DNA of 64,000 bases from positions 16,176 to 80,175 of the forward strand of contig JBNLFS010000111.1 of NCBI GenBank assembly GCA_050305635.1, given 5' to 3'. The notes under the pieces were generated by a model. It was not told the origin of the DNA, ran no database searches, and worked only from the letters and a program-made list of their open reading frames with translations. This stretch comes from Thiodiazotropha sp050305635 (lineage in GTDB: Bacteria > Pseudomonadota > Gammaproteobacteria > Chromatiales > Chromatiaceae). Each line of letters opens with the position of its first letter. Positions within the stretch are counted from its first letter, which is position 1. Positions 1 to 6,497 of this stretch are shown piece after piece. The position numbers were made by a program, and so were the translations under genes.

Positions 1-1
1 C

Positions 2-1525
2 GGTGAGATCGAGATCCTGGGTCTCGAGCTGGAGATTCTCAACCGCGCCGAGACGCCTCCGTTTCAACTCGATGAGCATGAAAAGGCCTCTGAGGAGATC
101 CGCCTGCGCTATCGCTATATCGATCTGCGTCGCCCGGAAATGCTGGAAAAGATCCGCATCCGTTCCCGTGTCACCCAGACTCTGCGCCGATTCCTCGATA
201 CTCAGGGGTTCCTGGACATCGAAACTCCGATGCTGACCAAGGCCACTCCGGAAGGCGCCCGGGATTACCTGGTGCCGAGCCGCACGCATCCCGGGGAGTT
301 CTTCGCGCTCCCCCAGTCGCCTCAGCTGTTCAAGCAGTTGCTGATGATGTCGGGAATGGATCGTTACTATCAGATCGTCCGCTGTTTTCGCGATGAGGAC
401 CTGCGTGCCGATCGTCAGCCTGAGTTTACTCAGCTCGATATCGAGACCTCCTTCATGGATGAAGACGAGATCATGCGTCTCAACGAGGAGATGATCCGCC
501 AGCTCTACCAGGAGGTGCTGGGTGTGGAACTGCCCAACCCGTTCCCCCGCATGACCTATAACGAGGCGATGGACCGTTACGGCTCCGATCGTCCCGATCT
601 GCGGGTACCCCTGGAACTGGTGGATCTTCGTGATCTCATGCAGGAAGTGGAATTCAAGGTTTTTTCCGGACCCGCCAAGGATCCCAAAGGGCGGGTGGCG
701 GCCATGAAGGTCCCGGGTGGTGGCGCCCTGAGTCGTAAACAGATCGACGAATACACCAAGTTCGTCGGTATCTACGGCGCCAAGGGTCTGGCTTACATCA
801 AGGTCAACGAGAAGGCCAAGGGGATCGAGGGTCTGCAATCGCCGATCCTCAAATTCCTGCCCGACTCCGTGGTGGAGGGGATTCTGGAGCGTACGGCCGC
901 CGAGGATGGCGACCTGATCTTCTTTGGCGCGGACCGATCGAACGTGGTCAACGAGTCCCTCGGAGCGCTGCGCGTCAAGGTCGGTCAGGACATGGACCTG
1001 CTGCAGGGCACCTGGAAGCCCCTGTGGGTTATCGATTTTCCGATGTTCGAGTGGGATGAACAGCACGATCGCTGGACTCCGCTGCACCATCCGTTCACCT
1101 CACCCATTCTGGATCAGATCGACCTGCTCGATTCCGATCCGGGCGCGTGCAAGTCCCGCGCCTACGACATGGTGATGAACGGGGTTGAACTGGGCGGTGG
1201 TTCCATCCGTATTCATCAGCAGGAGGTTCAGCAAAAGATCTTCAAGCTGCTGGAGATCAATGAGGAGGAGGCCGAGGAGAAATTCGGTTTCCTGCTGACC
1301 GCACTGAAGTTCGGTTGTCCTCCGCACGGTGGACTGGCATTCGGCCTGGACCGGCTGGTGATGCTGCTGACCGGTTCGAACTCGATCCGCGAGGTCATGG
1401 CCTTCCCGAAGACCCAGACCGCCGCCTGTCTGCTCACCTCGGCGCCTTCCGAGGTTTCCGCCGAACAGCTGCGTGAACTGTCGATTCGGGTGCGCAAGCC
1501 TGCGGTTGAAGAGGCTAAAGCCTAG
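2..1525 (+). CDS. aspS: Aspartate--tRNA ligase, 5'-truncated by window edge
   Basis: Class II aminoacyl-tRNA synthetase that charges tRNA-Asp in the cytoplasm. The frame is open from base 2, so the start and roughly the first 80-90 residues (most of the anticodon-binding OB fold) lie outside the window; 507 residues are present against about 590 for the E. coli enzyme. Visible signatures are the motif 2 stretch FRDEDLRADRQPEFTQLD, the bacterial insertion (GAD) domain in the middle, and the class II motif 3 GLAFGLDRLVMLL near the C-terminus. The TAG stop directly abuts the repeat that begins at 1526. Identity is near certain; whether the enzyme is discriminating or non-discriminating cannot be told because the N-terminal part is missing. 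Confidence 0.97.
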   Translation, partial: GEIEILGLELEILNRAETPPFQLDEHEKASEEIRLRYRYIDLRRPEMLEKIRIRSRVTQTLRRFLDTQGFLDIETPMLTKATPEGARDYLVPSRTHPGEFFALPQSPQLFKQLLMMSGMDRYYQIVRCFRDEDLRADRQPEFTQLDIETSFMDEDEIMRLNEEMIRQLYQEVLGVELPNPFPRMTYNEAMDRYGSDRPDLRVPLELVDLRDLMQEVEFKVFSGPAKDPKGRVAAMKVPGGGALSRKQIDEYTKFVGIYGAKGLAYIKVNEKAKGIEGLQSPILKFLPDSVVEGILERTAAEDGDLIFFGADRSNVVNESLGALRVKVGQDMDLLQGTWKPLWVIDFPMFEWDEQHDRWTPLHHPFTSPILDQIDLLDSDPGACKSRAYDMVMNGVELGGGSIRIHQQEVQQKIFKLLEINEEEAEEKFGFLLTALKFGCPPHGGLAFGLDRLVMLLTGSNSIREVMAFPKTQTAACLLTSAPSEVSAEQLRELSIRVRKPAVEEAKA

Positions 1526-1664
1526 CAGGCTGTTGAAATTCGCTCAGACGAGTGCGAGATCAGGCGAAAACCGGCGAAAAAGCGCAGTTTACCGAAGTAA
1601 ATGAGCATTTTGAGGCGGTTTTCAACGCAGGATCATACCGTCTGAGTAGCATTTCAACCGCCTG
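1526..1664. repeat. 139-bp palindromic dispersed repeat (MITE-like), copy 1
   Basis: The element begins CAGGCTGTTGAAATTC and ends with the imperfect complement CATTTCAACCGCCTG. The inner halves are also complementary around a CGAA centre near 1592-1599 (GTTTAC, CGAA, GTAAAT), so the whole element can fold into one long imperfect hairpin. A second copy of exactly the same length and orientation lies at 39709-39847; by my alignment they differ at 13 of 139 positions. There is no transposase in the window, so a non-autonomous MITE or a REP-type element are both possible. It fills almost all of the aspS-nudB gap. A short minus-strand frame inside it is a by-product of the repeat and is not called as a gene. 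Confidence 0.85.
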
Positions 1665-1682
1665 CCAGGTGGTGTAGGGCCA

Positions 1683-2126
1683 TTGTCCCGCGCACTGAAA
1701 AAACGGCCGGAATCCGTACTGGTGGTCGTTTATACCCTGAAGGGTGAGGTGCTCATGTTGCGCCGAACCACACCGCGGGATTTCTGGCAATCGGTGACCG
1801 GCAGTCTCGAGTGGGGCGAAACGCCCATCCAGGCTGCACGGCGGGAACTCTACGAGGAAACCGGGTTAATGGCCGGTGCTGGGTTAAGGGATCTGGGTCA
1901 GCAAGTGACCTTTCCCATACTGCCCGCCTGGAAGCCGCGCTATGCCCGCAGCGATTTCGTCAACACGGAACACTGGTTTGCCTGGGCGCTGCCCCATCGC
2001 AGACTACCGAGACTGGAGCGGACCGAGCATCACGCCTATCGATGGGTGGATGCCCGGCAAGCCCTGCGGCTGGCCACATCCTGGACCAATCGCAAGGCGA
2101 TTCGCGCACTGCTGTTCGGGGCCTGA
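1683..2126 (+). CDS. nudB: Dihydroneopterin triphosphate diphosphatase (Nudix)
   Basis: Nudix hydrolase that removes pyrophosphate from dihydroneopterin triphosphate in folate synthesis. The 147-residue length and the opening pattern (RPESVLVVVYT, then DFWQSVTGSLEWGET) match NudB. The Nudix box follows with ARRELYEETGL at about residues 51-62. The start is TTG at 1683; no in-frame ATG or GTG occurs upstream, and AGGTGG about ten bases before it can act as ribosome-binding site. That site lies immediately after the right end of the repeat at 1526-1664, so the repeat separates aspS from nudB without disrupting the gene. An aspS-nudB pairing is common in proteobacteria. Confidence 0.88.
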   Translation: MSRALKKRPESVLVVVYTLKGEVLMLRRTTPRDFWQSVTGSLEWGETPIQAARRELYEETGLMAGAGLRDLGQQVTFPILPAWKPRYARSDFVNTEHWFAWALPHRRLPRLERTEHHAYRWVDARQALRLATSWTNRKAIRALLFGA

Positions 2127-2140
2127 AGCTCCCGGCATTC

Positions 2141-2166
2141 GCCCTGGAACGGATGCATTCCAGGGC
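2141..2166. terminator. Hairpin between convergent nudB and DUF302 genes
   Basis: Perfect 9-bp inverted repeat GCCCTGGAA / TTCCAGGGC with an 8-base loop, placed between two convergent stop codons (2126 and 2184). No T-run follows on either strand, so it is a plausible bidirectional transcript end rather than a textbook intrinsic terminator. Confidence 0.5.
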
Positions 2167-2183
2167 GCCAGGCATTCGGATTA

Positions 2184-2573
2184 TCAGGCGTTCAGTTTCT
2201 CAACGACCCGCAGCAACTTCTCCTTCGCCTCAACGGCGACCTGTTTGGGCTCGTCGGTGGTGCAGTGCGCCAGGATGGTCACCGGATCCATAAAGCTCAC
2301 CACGACCTTGCCGTTTTCGGCTTCGCGCATGATGAAGTTGCACGGCAGCAGGGTGCCGGCGTTCGGTTCGTCGCGGATCACCCGGTCCGCCAGACCCGGG
2401 TTACAGGCGCCATAGATATGGTAGGCGGGAATGGTTTTGTCCATTTTGTTTTTGAAGATGGCCTGAACGTCGACATCGCTGACGATACCCAGGTGTTCGC
2501 TCATCAGGACCTCCCGAACACGCTCCACGGCCTGATCGAAAGGAAGATCAATTTCGGTGTTGAATTCGTACAT
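2184..2573 (-). CDS. DUF302 domain protein
   Basis: A 129-residue protein matching the DUF302 family, which occurs in bacteria as a small soluble domain of uncertain function, often near sulfur or respiratory genes. Recognisable features are the amphipathic opening MYEFNTEIDLPFDQAVERV, the central YGACNPGLADRVI and the LLPCNFIMRE segment with conserved cysteines. The start is ATG at 2573, chosen because AGGAGG lies just upstream; an in-frame ATG at 2609 would place the Shine-Dalgarno inside the gene. It stands alone, convergent with nudB and separated by a 190-base gap from the leftward operon upstream. The biochemical role is unknown. Confidence 0.85.
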   Translation of the reverse strand: MYEFNTEIDLPFDQAVERVREVLMSEHLGIVSDVDVQAIFKNKMDKTIPAYHIYGACNPGLADRVIRDEPNAGTLLPCNFIMREAENGKVVVSFMDPVTILAHCTTDEPKQVAVEAKEKLLRVVEKLNA

Positions 2574-2766
2574 GTTGCCTCCTGTTATAAAGTGTTCGCA
2601 TTGCATCAAAGTTCCCAGGCAGTGGCATTGAATTTCGTCAAACCCTAAAGCCCGTCAAGGTGGCGGCAATTTTACCTCTGCGATTCGATGCGTCTATGAC
2701 ATCCACCGCATTTCACATAGTTGCGTCCCTCAAGTGCGCCGTTTTCCGCAAGTGTCTGAATGATGT

Positions 2767-3387
2767 TCAAGCGCCTGACTGAATGGATGGCACGGAAAAC
2801 TCTCCACTGTAGCTGAAGGTTTTTCCCAGCACAGGATGATTGATTTCAAAGTTCAGGAGAATGTGTGTTTCAGACAGGGCTTGTTCGATGATCACGGCAT
2901 TGCCCAGGATTAACCAGTTGGGCAGGTGGATCCGCCTGTCGGCGATTTTCCATACATAATCGATCCCCCGATAGACAAGCGCATGGTCGATGACCGAGAT
3001 GGCCATGCGGATACCCATTCCATATTTCACATACTCAATGATTTCGTTGGGATGCCGGCTCACCATTCGGGAGTTGAAGCTAACCGGTCCCCGATCCGGA
3101 AACTCCAGAGTTCTGTGCCAGTGCAGGGCATTGCAATCACTCCTTTCGGTCCAGTTTCGAACAACAGTGGGTATCTGTGTTCCCTGATAGGGTACGAGCG
3201 CACCGAATACCCGGCCAAATAGAATAAACAACTTCGCCAGCCGCGAATGATAGACCTCGTTCATGATCCCGGTCAGGATCAGCTGATCATTACACGAGGG
3301 GGACAGGGCATAGTGCGCCCGCACCGCGGGCGCCAGTTCACTCCAAGCAGCGCCTAGTACACGTTTCATCATGGGATCCTGATTCAT
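2767..3387 (-). CDS. DUF4166 domain protein, last gene of SDR-DoxX operon
   Basis: A 206-residue protein resembling the DUF4166 family, which elsewhere is found alone or fused behind SDR/DoxX-type proteins. Motifs seen are FGRVFGALVPYQGT near residue 57 and the W-rLHW-type block NALHWHRTLEFPD near 85. It has no clear signal peptide or transmembrane segment. It is the third gene of a leftward operon (SDR-DoxX, DUF2269, DUF4166), 16 bases after the DUF2269 gene. Function is unproven; association with membrane-bound DoxX-like proteins suggests a lipid or redox-related role, which is inference only. Confidence 0.78.
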   Translation of the reverse strand: MNQDPMMKRVLGAAWSELAPAVRAHYALSPSCNDQLILTGIMNEVYHSRLAKLFILFGRVFGALVPYQGTQIPTVVRNWTERSDCNALHWHRTLEFPDRGPVSFNSRMVSRHPNEIIEYVKYGMGIRMAISVIDHALVYRGIDYVWKIADRRIHLPNWLILGNAVIIEQALSETHILLNFEINHPVLGKTFSYSGEFSVPSIQSGA

Positions 3388-3403
3388 GGTCCTTGCCTCA
3401 ATG

Positions 3404-3874
3404 TCAAAAAGTCGGTTTGAAAACCATCAGAAAGTAGATGACGATCATTGCCGAGAAGGCGGGAATTCCCAGGACGAACCAGAGTTCGGCAAGGTGTTGG
3501 TATTGGTCGCCGAGTTTCATGTCATGCTGTCTGGCATGTTCCGCGATATCCCGCATCCGGATTTGCAGCCAGACCACCGGCAGCCAGCAAAATCCGGCAA
3601 TTGCGTACAAAATGATTGTCAGTATCACCCAGCCCTGGTCGAGAGGGATGCCCAACACGTGCAGCAGCCATATTCCGCTGATGGGCTGTATGATTACGGT
3701 CGGTGTGGTGATCAGCCAATCCGCGGTGACCACCAGTCGATTGGTGACCGCGATGGCGGGGATTTCGCCGCTACGGTCGGTCAACCATTTGTAAAAGGCA
3801 CTGCCCAATCCCGTGCCGAAGAGCAGGGTGGCACTGATGATGTGAATCCATTTTAAAAGCAGATATTCGTTCAT
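3404..3874 (-). CDS. DUF2269 family integral membrane protein
   Basis: A 156-residue membrane protein of the DUF2269 family with four likely transmembrane helices: about residues 3-22, 48-72, 80-105 and 130-152. The opening LLLKWIHIISATLLFGTG, with a histidine in the first helix, is typical. The start is ATG at 3874, overlapping the stop of the upstream SDR gene as ATGA; GGAGGAAAAA precedes it. A longer in-frame reading to 4057 would overlap the SDR gene by about 190 bases and is rejected. Its co-translation with SDR-DoxX implies a joint membrane function, but no reaction can be assigned. Confidence 0.85.
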   Translation of the reverse strand: MNEYLLLKWIHIISATLLFGTGLGSAFYKWLTDRSGEIPAIAVTNRLVVTADWLITTPTVIIQPISGIWLLHVLGIPLDQGWVILTIILYAIAGFCWLPVVWLQIRMRDIAEHARQHDMKLGDQYQHLAELWFVLGIPAFSAMIVIYFLMVFKPTF

Positions 3875-5157
3875 GATTTTTCCTCCATGATCATCATGAT
3901 GTAGGTACTTACCAGCAGGGGTAGATTTTTCGAGATCGGGCCGAAAGGATGAATCCAGTAGTCGGCGAGATAGACGCTGATTATCGCGCTGTAACCCAGA
4001 ATCATCATGATCTGAATCCGACCGATCCATTGGATGCGGTAGGCCATCAGAGTGCACAGACCTAAAACCACGTCGATCATCGATGAGCCGTAGAGAAGGT
4101 AAGGTGCGATTTGCGATGGGATGCCGACCCGCCCGAGCAGGTCATAGCTCATTGCCTGAGGAAACGCGAATATGGAGATCAGCCCGGTATGGATCCAGAC
4201 AAAACCGATGGAGATGCGCAGCAGAATCCGTGTGAAATAGAGTTTTGCATACCAACGATCCTTCGTCTCACAGATTGAATTACTGAGCCATGTCTCCAGT
4301 CGGTCGGGCATTCTCCCCAGAATACTCGCCGTCTCGCCAACGTCCCCCGTATTCCCCTCCATCAGCATGCCGACGGTCTCTGCACTCAAAGGCAGTTCCC
4401 GATTCAGGTTGAACACTCCGGCCAGTCGCAGGGCCAGCCAGCCGGGGATGTTGAGAAATTTCGCATCTCCTAATCCCAGCCACTGACGTAACCGGCGCAT
4501 GAGTGCCACATACTCCAGGGCTTCGGGACCGACGATGTCCAGACGGCGCCGTGACAGGTCCGATGAATCGACTGCCTGTGCAATGACCTCACAGAGATCA
4601 TTGATGTGTACGGGTTGTATGCACTGCCTGCCGGTACCGATGACTGGGATGAGAGGAAGTGCCGAGAGCGTTTTGAAAAAATTCATGCTCTTTGCCCCAG
4701 GGCCGTAGACGATGGATGGACGGATGATTACCCAATCGACACTCAGTTGGCTGAGATAGTCATCCGCCTGCCCTTTGCTGCGGTGGTAGCGGCTGCTGGC
4801 ATCGGCGGCTGCGCCGAGGGCCGATACCTGGATGACACGCTGGATTCCCGATTGCTGACAGGCCCGGAACAGGGCAATCGGGGCTCGCGTATGCAACGAA
4901 TCGAAGGTCTGACCGCCCTGTTCGCGAATGATTCCCACGGTATTGATCACGACATCGAACCCGCACAGACGCGGTCGCCAGATTCTCGCGCTGGTGTCGT
5001 TTGTGAAATCAAGGCTGAGGACTGAGGGATCATTGAGATCCGAGTTTCCGCAGTGCGGGTTGTGCACCCCTGCGACTACATCATGACCTCTCATGCGTAG
5101 TGCCTGCAGGAGATGCTGTCCAATGAATCCGTGCGCTCCTGTTATGAGAATTTTCAT
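3871..5157 (-). CDS. SDR-type NAD(P)-binding protein fused to DoxX-like membrane domain
   Basis: A 428-residue two-domain protein. Residues 1 to about 290 form an atypical short-chain dehydrogenase/epimerase: the nucleotide motif GAHGFIG is at 7-13, and a SRYHRSK segment provides the Tyr-x-x-x-Lys pair near residues 123-127. Residues about 300-428 hold four hydrophobic helices like DoxX-type membrane proteins. It is the first gene of the leftward operon and overlaps the DUF2269 start by four bases. GC content is slightly lower than in the housekeeping genes nearby. The substrate is unknown; homologues are annotated as NAD-dependent epimerases with a C-terminal DoxX-like domain. The divergent gap of 310 bases upstream contains a strong dyad operator. 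Confidence 0.85.
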   Translation of the reverse strand: MKILITGAHGFIGQHLLQALRMRGHDVVAGVHNPHCGNSDLNDPSVLSLDFTNDTSARIWRPRLCGFDVVINTVGIIREQGGQTFDSLHTRAPIALFRACQQSGIQRVIQVSALGAAADASSRYHRSKGQADDYLSQLSVDWVIIRPSIVYGPGAKSMNFFKTLSALPLIPVIGTGRQCIQPVHINDLCEVIAQAVDSSDLSRRRLDIVGPEALEYVALMRRLRQWLGLGDAKFLNIPGWLALRLAGVFNLNRELPLSAETVGMLMEGNTGDVGETASILGRMPDRLETWLSNSICETKDRWYAKLYFTRILLRISIGFVWIHTGLISIFAFPQAMSYDLLGRVGIPSQIAPYLLYGSSMIDVVLGLCTLMAYRIQWIGRIQIMMILGYSAIISVYLADYWIHPFGPISKNLPLLVSTYIMMIMEEKS

Positions 5158-5258
5158 ACTGTGCCTTCCTTGAAATCCGGTACAGATTTCACTCCAGTGG
5201 ATAAATGCAGCGATGGCACCTGAGGACGATGATTATTCGATATCATCATATTTGGCGC

Positions 5259-5300
5259 TTGTTAACAGTACAGAAATTTCTGTATAAACAGAAATTTGTG
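5259..5300 (+). promoter_or_regulatory. Promoter with embedded 24-bp dyad operator
   Basis: Two 10-base arms, AAATTTCTGT (5274-5283) and ACAGAAATTT (5288-5297), flank a 4-base centre ATAA as a perfect inverted repeat. The palindrome TACAGAAATTTCTGTA (5269-5284) overlaps its left arm, so half-sites recur three times. A TATAAA hexamer at 5283-5288 lies inside the dyad, with TTGTTA at 5259-5264 at 18-base spacing, giving a plausible rightward sigma70 promoter whose -10 would be covered by a bound regulator. It lies between the divergent SDR operon (start 5157) and the Nudix gene (start 5468). The regulator is not identifiable here. Confidence 0.6.
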
Positions 5301-5467
5301 CATTCCGCCCAGACTGTCAATCCGGATTCTGCAGGTGATGGATCGCGAGGGTGGAAATTCGGTTTGGCTTGTTCGGTCGCTATCAGTTACATTGCAGGGT
5401 CGAAAAAAAGGAAACTTTCAGAGACAGAAACATTGTCATTGCGATTGTATTAGCAGAAGTCAGTCCT

Positions 5468-6328
5468 ATGAATTTACAGGGATTTCATCGTCACATAACG
5501 AATTTGAACCAGTGGAGCAAGGAAAATTTCAGGGGTTTTTTCTTCGCCTCCCAGCGCATTGGTTATCTCAAGGAACCGGTCTGGTCCGTGCTCACAGAAC
5601 AGACCGGGCAGTTTTCATCATCGCCGGACGGTATCCATCTCAGAGCGGAATTCGACAGCTTCGAATCCCGTTCCCAGGTACTGGACGAGGTGGTGGACAT
5701 CCTTCTCAATAAGGGGGTCATGACGCACCGGCACGGGGAGAAGTACCCGGTCACACACCAGGGCAGGGAGCGCTCCATCGCAACCATCGACCGGGCGGCC
5801 GCACCCTATTTTGGTTTGCGAGCGTATGGCCAGCACGTGAACGGATATGTGCGTAAGGGTCGGGATCTCTACCTCTGGATTGCTCGCCGTTCCGCCGACC
5901 GGATCAATTTCCCCAACCTTCTGGACAACATGGTCGCCGGTGGACTGCCCTATGACTTGTCTCTCCGGGAAAACTTAAGAAAGGAGTGCATGGAGGAGGC
6001 GAGTATTCCAGCCGAGCTGGCTGACCGGGCCGTGCCGGTTGGTGCATTGACCTATTGCCGTGAGACACCCACGGGTCTGAAACCGGATACCCTGTATTGC
6101 TACGATCTGGAATTGCCGCCGGATTTTCAGCCCAGCAATTCGGATGGGGAGGTGGCGGAGTTCAAGCTCGTGCCGATTCAGGAGGTCGCCGAATGGGTTG
6201 CGGAAACCGATGAGTTCAAACCCAACTGCAATCTGGTGGTGATCGACTTCCTGATCCGTCATGGGAATGTGGATCCTGAAACCACCGGATATCTGGATCT
6301 CGTCCTCGGATTGCACCGGAAGTTTTAG
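5468..6328 (+). CDS. Nudix hydrolase with DUF4743 N-terminal domain
   Basis: A 286-residue protein with an N-terminal DUF4743 region (residues about 1-110) and a Nudix domain (about 115-270). This combination is seen in proteins related to the Nudix half of fungal thiamine pyrophosphokinase Tnr3, proposed to act on damaged thiamine diphosphate derivatives. The Nudix box is divergent: GLPYDLSLRENL then KECMEEASI keeps the final K-E-x-x-E-E metal-binding core but lacks the usual first Glu and has Lys where Arg is common. The start at 5468 is chosen because DUF4743 homology begins there (MNLQGFHRHI); the open frame runs on to 5351 with unlikely protein. It is preceded by the dyad operator region. 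Confidence 0.82.
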   Translation: MNLQGFHRHITNLNQWSKENFRGFFFASQRIGYLKEPVWSVLTEQTGQFSSSPDGIHLRAEFDSFESRSQVLDEVVDILLNKGVMTHRHGEKYPVTHQGRERSIATIDRAAAPYFGLRAYGQHVNGYVRKGRDLYLWIARRSADRINFPNLLDNMVAGGLPYDLSLRENLRKECMEEASIPAELADRAVPVGALTYCRETPTGLKPDTLYCYDLELPPDFQPSNSDGEVAEFKLVPIQEVAEWVAETDEFKPNCNLVVIDFLIRHGNVDPETTGYLDLVLGLHRKF

Positions 6329-6384
6329 ACTTCCATATCACAACGTATGACAAGAATTCAGGCAAATCCAGTGATCTGGTTTAC

Positions 6385-6410
6385 CTTTTCGGGTTCCACG
6401 GAACCGAAAG
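6385..6410. terminator. Weak hairpin downstream of the Nudix gene
   Basis: A short stem GGTTC / GAACC with loop CACG, flanked by CTTTTC on the left and GAAAG on the right that extend the pairing. There is no T-run on the plus strand. It may end the Nudix transcript or belong to the prc leader. Confidence 0.3.
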
Positions 6411-6497
6411 ACTGGAAAAAAAGTCGAATCCGTATTGAAATTAACTCGTTACGTTCTGTCAGTGGTTATCTCCAGTGCCAAGAAACCAGGTAAATAC

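Noticed and set aside
1560..1790. Minus-strand frame across the repeat with the peptide KTASKC then FTSVNCAF, also found at 39569-39808
   Set aside because: The shared peptide comes from the repeated DNA and overlaps nudB; it has no ribosome-binding site and is not an independent gene.
5281..5291. CTGT and ACAG halves within the dyad as a LexA box
   Set aside because: The spacing is 4 bases instead of the 8 of gammaproteobacterial LexA sites, and flanking genes are not SOS genes.
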